From positions 21,657-85,656 of the forward strand of contig DAIMXP010000013.1 in NCBI GenBank assembly GCA_036734945.1: a stretch of 64,000 nt of DNA, given 5' to 3'. Both the position numbers and the translations under genes were made by a program. Positions within the stretch are counted from its first letter, which is position 1. Each line of letters starts with the position of its first letter. Below, in pieces: positions 1 through 8,405 of this stretch. Source of the stretch: UBA4733 sp036734945. GTDB taxonomy: Bacteria > Chloroflexota > UBA4733. The notes below the pieces were generated by a model, which was not told the DNA's origin, searched no databases, and saw only the letters and a program-made list of their open reading frames with translations.

Positions 1-2
1 GG

Positions 3-1520
3 GCTAAGGAACAGGGGCCGCTGCTGGTGTACTCGGTGGCTGACGCCACGGCGGTGATCCGCAGCCCCGCCTTTTATGACGGCGTGCGCAGCCTACCGGC
101 CTTCGAGACGGTGCTGGCTGCCCTGCGGCTGGCTTCGCTGCCCTACTACCCGGCGTCGCTGGAGCTGCAGAGCTACCAGTCCGCCCACCGTCCGGATTCG
201 TCAGCGAGCATCTTGCGCGCCGTGGACGACCGCGAGCGCAACATGTTCATCGAACTGTTCGAAGAACTGGTGCTGCCGGATCTGCGCCGGGAGGACCCCG
301 ACGTCGTCGGCATCTCCATCCCCTGTGTCAACCAGGTGATCGCCGGCTTGACTCTGGCGCGGTTGGTCAAGCGCGCCGGATTGCGCGCCCACGTCACCAT
401 CGGCGGGCCGATGGCCAACATCTGGCGGGAGCAGTTGCCACAGTTGCCCGCCATGTTCCGGTTGATCGACAGCGCCGTGATCTTCGACGGCGAAGAGCCA
501 TTGGTGCAACTCTGCCAGGCGCTGGAGCGCGGAGCGCCGCTGGCGACGGTGCCGAACCTGATCTATCCCGATGGCGAGCGCATCCGCACCACCGCCCGGC
601 AGAAGCAGGCCAAGATCGCCAGCGTGCCGGCCCCGGACTTCGATGGGCTGCCGCTGGATCGCTATTTGGCCCCGGAGCTGGTGCTGCCGCTGGCGATGGC
701 GCGCGGCTGCTACTTCGGCAAGTGCGCCTTCTGCAACGTCGGCTTCGGTGAAGCGGAGGTTTTCAGCCAGATGCAGGGCGACGCCCTCCTGGAACAGATG
801 AAAACCCTCTGCGCCCGGCACGGCAGCCGACGCATCTTCTTCGTTGACGAGGCCATGCCGCCGCGTCTGATCCGCCATATCGCCCCGCGCTTGCAAGAGT
901 TAGGGACGCCCATCCAGTGGGGCGGCTGTATGCGCTTCGAGAAGGTGATCAACCCCGACCTGCTGGAGACGGCCCACGCCGGCGGCTGCTGCATGATGCT
1001 CTTCGGGCTGGAGTCGGCGGCGCAGCGTGTCATGGACTTCATGATCAAAGGCACCAGGCTGGAACACGTCGAACGCATCTTGCAGGAGAGCCACGACGCC
1101 GGCATCTGGAACCACACTTTCTTCTTCTTTGGTTTCCCCGGCGAAACCATGGAAGACGCCCAGGAAACTGCCGACTTCCTCTACCGGCACGGCGAGTTGG
1201 TCAACTCGGCGGCGCTGGGCACCTTCCTGTTGGAGCGCTACGCGCCGGCCCACGCCTCACCGAAGCAATTCGGCATCACCAAAGTGATCGAAGACCCCGC
1301 CGCCGACCTGGGATTCTACTTCGACTACGAGGTGGCCTCCGGCATCGACGCGGCAACGGCTGAGCTGGTGGCGTCCGGCTTTGAGGAAGCCCTGCCGCGC
1401 AAGGCCTTCCCCCAGTTCTACGTCAGCGATGTCTATCGCTTCCTCTACGCCGCCCATTTGAGCGAACAGCGCGCGGCCCTACCGCCCTGGATTCCGGATA
1501 CCGTTCTCGCCGCATCCTGA
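3..1520 (+). CDS. B12-binding domain radical SAM protein, 5' end outside the window
   Basis: The N-terminal part looks like a cobalamin-binding Rossmann domain (DVVGISIPCVNQVIAGLTLA, then TIGGP), followed by a radical SAM core with the cluster motif CYFGKCAFC near residue 227 and GLES further on. The cysteine spacing is CX4CX2C rather than the classic CX3CX2C, a variant I associate with some B12-type radical SAM proteins. Such enzymes catalyse methylations or rearrangements; the substrate cannot be told from sequence. A GTG lies at base 27, but the frame stays open to the window edge (codons encoding KEQGPLLVYSV), so the true start is probably upstream and the coordinates are partial. It stands alone, followed by a hairpin and a GH4 gene. 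Confidence 0.85.
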   Translation, partial: AKEQGPLLVYSVADATAVIRSPAFYDGVRSLPAFETVLAALRLASLPYYPASLELQSYQSAHRPDSSASILRAVDDRERNMFIELFEELVLPDLRREDPDVVGISIPCVNQVIAGLTLARLVKRAGLRAHVTIGGPMANIWREQLPQLPAMFRLIDSAVIFDGEEPLVQLCQALERGAPLATVPNLIYPDGERIRTTARQKQAKIASVPAPDFDGLPLDRYLAPELVLPLAMARGCYFGKCAFCNVGFGEAEVFSQMQGDALLEQMKTLCARHGSRRIFFVDEAMPPRLIRHIAPRLQELGTPIQWGGCMRFEKVINPDLLETAHAGGCCMMLFGLESAAQRVMDFMIKGTRLEHVERILQESHDAGIWNHTFFFFGFPGETMEDAQETADFLYRHGELVNSAALGTFLLERYAPAHASPKQFGITKVIEDPAADLGFYFDYEVASGIDAATAELVASGFEEALPRKAFPQFYVSDVYRFLYAAHLSEQRAALPPWIPDTVLAAS

Positions 1521-1571
1521 GCAGAATGATAGTATGAGCAGCGTGTCGGACTTGGAAGACCTCACCCCCTG

Positions 1572-1596
1572 CCCCCTCTCCTGGACGGAGAGGGGG
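1572..1596. repeat. Perfect GC-rich hairpin between genes
   Basis: Ten-base arms CCCCCTCTCC and GGAGAGGGGG enclose a five-base loop. It lies between the radical SAM gene and the GH4 gene. It has no T-run, so it is more likely a dispersed intergenic palindrome than a classic terminator. Confidence 0.7.
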
Positions 1597-1639
1597 AACG
1601 CCGTTTGAGCCATAGTGGCCTTCAGAAAGGAACCCCATC

Positions 1640-3052
1640 ATGCCCCGTCCCGTCAAGATCAGCGTCATCGGCGCCGGTAGCGCCGTCTTCTCGCTGGGTA
1701 TCGTCAAGGATGTTTGCCTCACGCCCAACCTGCACGGCAGCGAGGTGTCCTTCATGGACATCAACCCGGAGCGCTTGGACACCGTCTACTCGGTCGCCCG
1801 TCGCTACAGCGAGGAACTGGGGGCTAACGTCCGCTTCGAGAAGACGGACGACCGCCAGGCGTCGATGCAGAATGCCGACTTCGTCATCAACACCGCCTTC
1901 CCGTTGGGGCACCATCACGCCCGCCGCCTGCGCGACCTGACGGCCAGCCATGGCTACCACTATGGCGGCGTTAGCATCGGCAGTTTCTACGACTTTGAGC
2001 TGATGATGGCCGTCGCGCACGACATCGAGAACATCTGCCCGGACGCCTGGCTGATCCAGTCCGGCAATCCGGTTTTCGACGGCTGCACCTTGATGACGCG
2101 CGAGACCAGCGTGAAGGTCATCGGCCTCTGCCACGGACACTACGGCTACCTGGAAATCTGCCGCGTGCTCGGGCTGCACCCCAGCCGTGTCACCTGGGAG
2201 GCCCCCGGCCTGAACCACTGCATCTGGCTGAACCACTTCCTGTACGAGGGTAAGGATGCCTATCCGCTGCTGGACGATTGGATCGCCACGAAGGGCGAGG
2301 CCTACTGGCGTGACCACATCGCCGAGCGCACCCACGACATCCAGATGTCGCGCGGCAGCATTCACCAGTACAAGCTGTACGGCAAGATGCCGATTGGCGA
2401 CACCCCGCGCCACGCGGCCACCAACTGGTGGTATCACGCCGACCTTGTTACCAAGAAGCGCTGGTTCGGCGAACCCTTCGGCGGACCCGACACGGAGATT
2501 GCCCGCCCCCGGTACGTGGCCGACCAGGAGAAGAAGATGCGTCAGATTTCGGAGGTGGCGGCCGACCCGAAGGCCAGCGTCTCCGAGTACCTGGGCAAGA
2601 CGAAGACACGTGAGCAGCAGATCCCGATCATCGACGCCCTTACCAACAACGTCGAAGGCCGCTTCCAGGTGAACGTGCCGAACCGGGGCACGATCGCCGG
2701 CATCCCCGACGACGTCGTCGTGGAGAGCCAGGCCATCATCGACGCCAGCGGCGTCCACCAGCTCAAGCCGACGCCGCTGCCGCGCAAGATCATGCTGGAG
2801 CAGGTGCTGCCGCGCTGGCTGGAGATGGAGTGCAACGTCGAGGCCTACCGGTCCCGCGACGTCAGCATGCTCTTCTGGAACAGCCTCACCGGCCACCAGA
2901 CCCGCACCTACGAGCAAGCCGTAGAAACCTTCCAGGACGTGCTCAACATGCCGGAGCACGCCGAACTGCGATCCGCCTACAAGGGCTTCACCGGCACCGG
3001 CACGGAGTGGGACGCGCCGACGCCGGCGAAGGAGCCGAGCCGGGTGGGCTAG
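1640..3052 (+). CDS. Glycoside hydrolase family 4 (alpha-galactosidase/glucosidase type)
   Basis: The product begins with an NAD-binding Rossmann motif (ISVIGAGSAVFSLG) and carries the GH4 features: NTAFPLGHHH, SGNPVFDG, and a CHGHYGYLEI stretch near residue 164 that supplies the Cys and His metal ligands. GH4 enzymes use NAD and Mn2+ in a redox-elimination mechanism to cleave alpha- or beta-glycosides, usually in the cytoplasm. At 470 residues it has the family's usual length. AAGGAA precedes the ATG at a good distance. Substrate (galactoside, glucoside or glucuronide) is not resolved. No transporter is adjacent, although a CUT1 system lies 20 kb downstream. Confidence 0.92.
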   Translation: MPRPVKISVIGAGSAVFSLGIVKDVCLTPNLHGSEVSFMDINPERLDTVYSVARRYSEELGANVRFEKTDDRQASMQNADFVINTAFPLGHHHARRLRDLTASHGYHYGGVSIGSFYDFELMMAVAHDIENICPDAWLIQSGNPVFDGCTLMTRETSVKVIGLCHGHYGYLEICRVLGLHPSRVTWEAPGLNHCIWLNHFLYEGKDAYPLLDDWIATKGEAYWRDHIAERTHDIQMSRGSIHQYKLYGKMPIGDTPRHAATNWWYHADLVTKKRWFGEPFGGPDTEIARPRYVADQEKKMRQISEVAADPKASVSEYLGKTKTREQQIPIIDALTNNVEGRFQVNVPNRGTIAGIPDDVVVESQAIIDASGVHQLKPTPLPRKIMLEQVLPRWLEMECNVEAYRSRDVSMLFWNSLTGHQTRTYEQAVETFQDVLNMPEHAELRSAYKGFTGTGTEWDAPTPAKEPSRVG

Positions 3053-3097
3053 AGGCGCTTGAGGTGCAGGGCAGCCTGAGCGTCCTTCGCTACCCTG

Positions 3098-3391
3098 CTA
3101 CTCTGCAGTGAACCCGGCCCGGATGCGCAGGGCAATCTGATCAAGGGTTGCGCGGTCAGGATAGGGCGGCTTCGCTGGGTACACCCGCAAGAGACCGTCG
3201 CCGGACTGCCGCGCCACGGCGGGCACATGGTTGGACGCCTCGCCAATGATGGTGATGTTTCGCATCACCGCATCGGCGGTCTTCTCGTCCGCCATCAACG
3301 CGTCGATTGTCATGTTTTCCGTGTATCGACGTACCTTGGCAATGGCGTCAAGGATATCCTCGACGCGAAGCTTCCATTCCCTAGGCGGCAT
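3098..3391 (-). CDS. HepT-like (DUF86) protein with an aberrant C-terminus
   Basis: The first 55 residues fit the HepT/DUF86 family (WKLRVEDILDAIAKVRRYTE, AVMRNITIIGEASNHVPA). Intact family members continue with a segment carrying the RX4HXY ribonuclease motif; here the sequence instead runs on to RQSGDGLLRVYPAKPPY and ends at residue 97 with no such motif. I infer a truncated or recombined toxin that has lost its catalytic end. It overlaps the upstream nucleotidyltransferase gene by 11 bases, as in MntA/HepT pairs. It could still fold and bind its partner. Confidence 0.6.
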   Translation of the reverse strand: MPPREWKLRVEDILDAIAKVRRYTENMTIDALMADEKTADAVMRNITIIGEASNHVPAVARQSGDGLLRVYPAKPPYPDRATLDQIALRIRAGFTAE

Positions 3392-3671
3392 ACACCGTAT
3401 CTTTCAGAATACGTCCACGGAACTGATCCCTCAATCCGTTAGGGGTAGCCAGATCCAGCTTTCGACCAAACAGACTCTCCAGATACCATTGTAAGCGAAT
3501 CAACTCGAAAAGGCCTGCTGGGATGGCAAACTCCACGAGCAGATCAACATCGCTGTCCGGTCCGGCATCATCACGCGCAACGGAACCAAATATGCCCAGC
3601 GACTTGACGCCGAACCGGCGCAGTTCCTCGCGATGATTCCTGAGAAGAGTAAGCGCCTCATCGCGCTGCAT
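3381..3671 (-). CDS. MntA-like minimal nucleotidyltransferase antitoxin
   Basis: A small nucleotidyltransferase fold with the diagnostic GSVARDDAGPDSDVDLLVEF motif (GSX10DXD). In MntA/HepT (type VII) systems the family AMPylates and silences the HepT RNase. The start was set at 3671 because GGGAGGG lies six bases upstream of this ATG; a longer frame to 3758 has no support. The gene overlaps the HepT-like partner by 11 bases. The antitoxin looks complete (96 residues) while the toxin does not. Confidence 0.82.
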   Translation of the reverse strand: MQRDEALTLLRNHREELRRFGVKSLGIFGSVARDDAGPDSDVDLLVEFAIPAGLFELIRLQWYLESLFGRKLDLATPNGLRDQFRGRILKDTVYAA

Positions 3672-3804
3672 CTGTACCCTCCCGTATGCGTCCCGGCAGC
3701 GCCGCCTCCGAATCCAGACGTTCGATATCAAGGTGCTAGCGTTGCGGCGCGATCTCAATATACCCGCGATACTCGCGCAGGCGTAGCAACGTTGTGAAGC
3801 CCGG

Positions 3805-3936
3805 ATGATTCCTTACGCTTACCCGCGGCTCAGTACGTCTGCCATACAAACAGCGCTCGACTACTACCACACGTACCAGGAAGAGATCGACCGGATGATC
3901 ACGGAGAACGAGCAGGTTATCGAAAGTCCAGAATGA
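3805..3936 (+). pseudogene. Remnant of a DUF433-type antitoxin gene
   Basis: A 43-codon frame encodes YPRLSTSAIQTALDYYHTYQ followed by EEIDRMI, which resembles the C-terminal half of DUF433 antitoxins; compare LPMLTTGDVANALAYYRTHR in the intact homologue at 56794. The N-terminal half (EPIIEGTRVPV-like) is absent, and a TAG lies in frame 21 bases upstream. No DUF5615 toxin follows: the DNA to 4163 has no convincing gene. I read it as a decayed toxin-antitoxin locus. Confidence 0.45.
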
Positions 3937-4163
3937 CTGCCGCGCCGCCATGCTTATCGACTGGATTGGAACACTTGACGCGCACCGTTCGCGGTACTTT
4001 AAGTGGGGCATGCTACAAGAGGTATTGGAGCGGACGGGCCGGCTCACCGGTTACCACGATGCCGAGGTACAGCTGGCGCTCGGACGCTCCTGACTCCCTC
4101 TTCAAATGGATACCCCGACCACAGACGCGCTGAGGCGTTCCCTCTGCCCGGTGTCCCAGGTGC

Positions 4164-5354
4164 TCAGGCGAAGAATTCCCGGTCCTCTTCGGCCAGGCGC
4201 CGCTTCGCAGCGGCTTCGTTGAAGGTGACACCCAAGCCGGGGCGGTCCCATACCTCGATAAAGCCATCCCTAACGATGGGGTCCGGCAGGCCATCGACGA
4301 TGTCGTACCACCAGTCCGGATGGGCGACGGGATATTCGAAGGCGATGTAGTTCTGGGGCAGGGTTGCCGACACCTGCACCAGTGCGGCCAGGCCGAAGAC
4401 GCCGTCGATGACGCCGTGCGGCGCCATCAGGATGCCGTGCAGGTCGGCGTACTCCGCCACCCACTTCAACTCGGCGATGCCCCCAACATCGCAAGGGTCC
4501 GGGCCGATGACGCTCACGGCATGCTGCTCGATCAGCGCCTGGAAGTTCTGCCGCAGATAGATTTGCTCGCCGGTGTGGATAGGGGTCGACGTCTTCAGCG
4601 TCACCTCGCGGTAGAGTTCTGGCGACACATAGGGAACGTAGTCGCCGGTGATCAAGTCCTCCAGCCACATGAGGTGCAACGGTTCCAAGGCCCGGGCTAG
4701 GCGGATGGCATCCGGCACCATCCAGCCGGGGCCGCAGTCCAGCGCCAGGCCGACCTCGTCACCGAGCGCCGCCTTCATGGCCTCGACGCAGGCGATGACG
4801 TGCTTCAGACCCTGTTCCGTCAGCAGGCCGCGATTCAGGGCATGGCTGCCGCCTTCCGGCTCGTTGAGGAAGAAGTTGGGAACATCGCGCGGCATCTGAC
4901 TATGGAAGCCGACACCCTGCTTGATGATCGTGAAGCCTTCTTTGGCTTCTTTCATCCGCGCCATGTTCTCGGCATAATGCTGGGGTGAGTGCCCGCTCAT
5001 CGGGAAGCGAATGCCGCCGTTGTAGACGCGAACTTTGTCGCGCACCTTGCCGCCCAGCAGCCGGTACACCGGCAGGCCGGCTGCCTTGCCGGCAATGTCC
5101 CAGAGGGCCATCTCGATGGCGCTGACGGCGCTGCCCCAGGGCTTGAAGCTGCCCAGGCGGCGAATCTTGAGCATCACCCGTTCCACGTTGGTAGGGTCTT
5201 CCCCCAACAGGTACGGTTTGTAGAAGAGCACCTGAGGCTTCAGGTAGGGCTTGCTCTCTTCCGCCTGACCATAGCCGCTGATACCCTCGTCCGTCACCAC
5301 CCGAACGACAGGACTTCTCCCGATCAAGGCGCACTTGAGGTCGGTAATTCGCAT
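4164..5354 (-). CDS. Enolase-superfamily (mandelate racemase/muconate lactonizing type) dehydratase
   Basis: Capping domain followed by the TIM barrel, 396 residues. Metal ligands are visible as ALDCGPGW (Asp), LMWLEDLI (Glu) and IHTGEQIY (Glu), with MAPHG providing the His. The usual KxK second-strand motif appears as IIKQGVG, so only one of the two lysines is kept; this resembles sugar-acid dehydratases more than racemases. Start 5354 is preferred over 5372 because GGGAGAG precedes it and MRITDLK is the typical N-terminus. Probably dehydrates an aldonate or uronate. It stands alone on the minus strand. Confidence 0.88.
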   Translation of the reverse strand: MRITDLKCALIGRSPVVRVVTDEGISGYGQAEESKPYLKPQVLFYKPYLLGEDPTNVERVMLKIRRLGSFKPWGSAVSAIEMALWDIAGKAAGLPVYRLLGGKVRDKVRVYNGGIRFPMSGHSPQHYAENMARMKEAKEGFTIIKQGVGFHSQMPRDVPNFFLNEPEGGSHALNRGLLTEQGLKHVIACVEAMKAALGDEVGLALDCGPGWMVPDAIRLARALEPLHLMWLEDLITGDYVPYVSPELYREVTLKTSTPIHTGEQIYLRQNFQALIEQHAVSVIGPDPCDVGGIAELKWVAEYADLHGILMAPHGVIDGVFGLAALVQVSATLPQNYIAFEYPVAHPDWWYDIVDGLPDPIVRDGFIEVWDRPGLGVTFNEAAAKRRLAEEDREFFA

Positions 5355-5457
5355 GTGTTGTGGCTCTCCCATCGTGTTCGCTCAGCGCAACGCGGGGAAG
5401 TATAGCAGGGCATGAGTAAGCCGCTTCCGGCACGCGTTGCTTGCTTGGTGAGTGATC

Positions 5458-5481
5458 GGCTGGCGACTAAAGTCGCCAGCC
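5458..5481. repeat. Short perfect palindrome of the GACT..AGTC family
   Basis: Eleven-base arms GGCTGGCGACT and AGTCGCCAGCC with an AA centre. It lies between the divergent enolase-superfamily gene and the amidase gene. Its core resembles the larger repeats at 11510 and 15094. Confidence 0.75.
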
Positions 5482-5569
5482 CGTCCATTCCCGAACTGCG
5501 CCTCCATCGCCGGATACACCATTCAACGTACACTGTGCCCGGCAACAACAATGAAGAGGAGCTTGCTTT

Positions 5570-6979
5570 ATGAATGCAACCGACCTGTGCTTTACCTCCG
5601 CGTTCGAGCTGGCCGAGCTCATCCACAGACGCCGGGTTTCGCCGGTCGAGGTGATCGACGCCTTCGCCGACCGCATTGAGCGACTCAACCCGATCTGCAA
5701 CGCCTACTGCACCCTCACTCTGGAAACGGCGCGGCGCACGGCTCGGGCGATGGAAGAGGCGCTCACCCAACGCGGAGGCATAAGAGCGCTCTTCGGCGTA
5801 CCTGTCGCCATCAAGGACGTGACCTACACCAGGGGCGTGCGCACCACACTTGGCTCGTACCTCCACGAAGACTACGTGCCGAGCGAGGACGCGCCAATCG
5901 TCGAGCGACTGAAGTACGCTGGCGCGATCGTGCTCGGCAAGACGACGACGCCGGAGTTGGGTTGGAAAGGCGTCACCGATAGCCCGCTCTTCGGCATCAG
6001 CCGCAACCCCTGGCAACTGGACCGCACGCCGGGTGGCTCCAGCGGCGGCTCCGCCGCGGCCGTGGCGGCGGGGATGACACCCTTTGCCACCGGCACCGAC
6101 GGCGCCGGATCCATTCGCATCCCCGCCAGTTTCTGCGGCGTGGTCGGGTTCAAGCCGTCCTTTGGCCGCGTCCCCTACTATCCGGCCAGCGCCGCCGAGT
6201 TGGTCGCGCACGTTGGGCCGATCACCCGTACCGTGCGCGACGCAGCGTTCATGCTGGATGCGATAGCCGGTCCCGACGACCGCGACCTCCACTCGCTCCC
6301 GTATGACAATGTCTCGTATCAACTGGCCTGTGAGCGGCCAATAGAGGGGCTGCGCGTAGCCTGGTGTCCCACGCTCGGCGGGGCAGCAATCGAAGAGCCG
6401 GTGCGCCGATTAGCCGAGCAGGCTGCTCTCCGTTTCACCGAAGTCGGCTGCATCGTAGAAGAGGCATCTCCGGACGTCACTGACCCCGTGGAGGCGCTGT
6501 CCACGCTGTTCTACGGCGGCATCGGCGCCCGCATCGCCGCGCAGCCGCCGGAGCGGCGGGCGCGCGTGGACCCCGGCTTGCTGCGCATCGTCGAGGACAT
6601 GCAGGGCCGCCCCCTGTTCGACATGGGCCGGGCGCTCAGCGAGCGCGCCGCCTACGTTGACGGCATGGGACGCTTCTTCGAGCGATTCGACCTGTTGCTC
6701 ACGCCAACTATGCCGTTGACGGCCTTCCCGGTGGGTCTGGACTGGCCGGAGCAGGTGGCCGGGCAGCAGCAGGACCGCCTCTCATGGACGCCCTTCACCT
6801 ACCCATTCAACCTGACCGGCCAACCGGCGATCAGCGTGCCCTGCGGCTGGACCGAGGAGGGTCTGCCGGTGGGACTGCAGATCGTCGGCCGCCGCTTTGC
6901 CGACGCCAAGGTGCTGGCCGCGGCGGCAGCGTACGAAGCGATGGCCCCCTGGCAGCAGCGCCGGCCACCGGAGGTGTAG
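5570..6979 (+). CDS. Amidase signature family hydrolase
   Basis: The amidase signature is clear: the catalytic Lys in GVPVAIKDVTY, the Ser-rich GGSSGGSAAAVAAG, and the second catalytic Ser region TDGAGSIRIPASFCG, together forming the Ser-cisSer-Lys triad. Length (469 residues) is normal for the family. AAGAGGAG precedes the ATG. The family hydrolyses amides of many kinds (acetamide, indoleacetamide, aryl amides, or GatA in tRNA amidation); no gatB or gatC is nearby, so a catabolic amidase is more likely. An acetamidase/formamidase gene lies at 61.7 kb but is unrelated in sequence. Confidence 0.93.
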   Translation: MNATDLCFTSAFELAELIHRRRVSPVEVIDAFADRIERLNPICNAYCTLTLETARRTARAMEEALTQRGGIRALFGVPVAIKDVTYTRGVRTTLGSYLHEDYVPSEDAPIVERLKYAGAIVLGKTTTPELGWKGVTDSPLFGISRNPWQLDRTPGGSSGGSAAAVAAGMTPFATGTDGAGSIRIPASFCGVVGFKPSFGRVPYYPASAAELVAHVGPITRTVRDAAFMLDAIAGPDDRDLHSLPYDNVSYQLACERPIEGLRVAWCPTLGGAAIEEPVRRLAEQAALRFTEVGCIVEEASPDVTDPVEALSTLFYGGIGARIAAQPPERRARVDPGLLRIVEDMQGRPLFDMGRALSERAAYVDGMGRFFERFDLLLTPTMPLTAFPVGLDWPEQVAGQQQDRLSWTPFTYPFNLTGQPAISVPCGWTEEGLPVGLQIVGRRFADAKVLAAAAAYEAMAPWQQRRPPEV

Positions 6980-7048
6980 CGACGTGGATTGGTAACCAAG
7001 TGCGGGGCATTCGAGTATGTGGCCGACTAATAGCGCATGTACAATTTA

Positions 7049-7178
7049 CAGGGCCGCGATTGCGATCGGCGGCCAAGCGACGAGGGGCGACTGCGGTCGC
7101 TTGGGTCTACAGTCGACGGTTCAGAACGCGACCGCAGTCGCCACCGTCACTTGGCCGCCGATCGCAATCGCGGCCCTG
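7049..7178. repeat. 130-base nested palindrome
   Basis: Two perfect 29-base inverted arms (7049-7077 and 7150-7178) enclose a second, perfect 14-base inverted pair (7087-7100 and 7128-7141, core ACTGCGGT). It fills much of the 337-base gap between the amidase and dehydrogenase genes. The structure suggests a non-autonomous palindromic element or a long structured RNA; no transposase is adjacent. Confidence 0.85.
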
Positions 7179-7316
7179 AATCTCGCGGCGCGCCCAATGC
7201 TCGCTTGCTGTGCAAAACGCTGCGTCACACCCTCCCCTGCCAGCGACTTGAAACCCCAACCGCGCTGCTGTATCCTCTTGCCGTCTGTTAGAAACGAGTA
7301 CTGAGGAGAATGACGC

Positions 7317-8405
7317 ATGCGCGCACCGTTGCTGTATCGCCAGGGCCAACCTATGGGGATGGAGGAGATCGAACTTGACGCGCCGCGCGAAGGCGAGGTT
7401 CTCGTGCGCATGGCGGCGAGCGGCGTCTGCCATAGCTGTCTGCACGCCGCCGACGGCTCCTGGGCGGATGTCCCAACGCCGATGGTGCTGGGGGACGAAG
7501 GCGCCGGTGTCGTGGAGGCCATTGGCCCGGGCGTACATTCCGTCGCCGTGGGTGACCATGTGATCCTCTCCTGGGCTCCCTCCTGTGGCCAGTGCCGCTA
7601 CTGCGCGACCGGCCGGCCCCAGATCTGTTCGCGGCGCCCCAAGCCGTACCACCTGTTCGACGGGACCACGCGCATGCACTGGCGCGACCAGCCCGTCTAC
7701 CACTACGGCTACGTCGCCTCGTTCGCGCCCCACAGCGTGGTTCCCGAATCGTGCGCCGTGCCGATCCGCAAGGACATGCCCCTGGACAAGGCGGCGCTCA
7801 TCGGCTGTTCGGTCATGACGGGAGCCGGCGCCGTGCTCAACACGGCAAAGGTGCCGGCCGGCGCCAGCCTGGCGGTGTTCGGCGCCGGCGGCATCGGCCT
7901 CAATGCCATCCAGGGCGGCGAACTGGTCAGCGCGACGCCGCTGATCGCCGTGGATACCAACGACGCCAAACTGGCCTACGCTCGCGACTTCGGCGCGACG
8001 CACACGATCAACGCGCGCCAGGAGGACCCGGTGGCGGCCATTCAGCGGCTGACCGATGGCGGCGCGGACTACACGATCGTGGCCGTGGGCGACGCCGGCG
8101 TGATGCGCCAGGCCTACGATGCGCTGGCGCCGGGCGGCACCTGCGTCGTCATCGGCATCCCGCCCACCGGCTCCACGCTGGCGCTCGATGCCCACGGCAT
8201 CGCCGCACGAGAAAAGCGCCTGGTAGGCTCCTGCTACGGCTCGGCCTCCGTCAAAGCCGACTTCCCGCGCATGGTGGAACTCTATCTGAGCGGCAAGCTC
8301 AAGATCGACCAACTCATCACCCGCCGCTACGGTATGGACGAGGCCAACGAGGCCTTCCGAGCGCTAGCGGCGGGTGAAGTGGCGCGAGGTTTGATCGTCT
8401 TCTAG
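7317..8405 (+). CDS. Zinc-dependent medium-chain alcohol dehydrogenase
   Basis: Medium-chain dehydrogenase/reductase with the catalytic-zinc Cys in SGVCHS, GDEGAGVVEAIG in place of the usual GHE box (Asp for His), the four-cysteine structural zinc loop CGQCRYCATGRPQIC, and the NAD-binding motif VFGAGGIGLNA. The family oxidises alcohols or reduces aldehydes with NAD(P). Related proteins act in glutathione-linked or mycothiol-linked formaldehyde oxidation, but nothing here decides the substrate. GAGGAG precedes the start. It ends directly against the convergent exporter gene. Confidence 0.92.
   Translation: MRAPLLYRQGQPMGMEEIELDAPREGEVLVRMAASGVCHSCLHAADGSWADVPTPMVLGDEGAGVVEAIGPGVHSVAVGDHVILSWAPSCGQCRYCATGRPQICSRRPKPYHLFDGTTRMHWRDQPVYHYGYVASFAPHSVVPESCAVPIRKDMPLDKAALIGCSVMTGAGAVLNTAKVPAGASLAVFGAGGIGLNAIQGGELVSATPLIAVDTNDAKLAYARDFGATHTINARQEDPVAAIQRLTDGGADYTIVAVGDAGVMRQAYDALAPGGTCVVIGIPPTGSTLALDAHGIAAREKRLVGSCYGSASVKADFPRMVELYLSGKLKIDQLITRRYGMDEANEAFRALAAGEVARGLIVF

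Noticed and set aside
1622..2959. A long open frame opposite the GH4 gene, and similar long frames opposite other genes
   Set aside because: It is the mirror frame of a GC-rich coding gene, with repetitive His/Gln/Arg-rich content and no family match.
7049..7178. A CRISPR array or tandem repeat
   Set aside because: The similarity is inverted, not direct, with one pair of outer and one pair of inner arms and no spacers. No cas gene is present.
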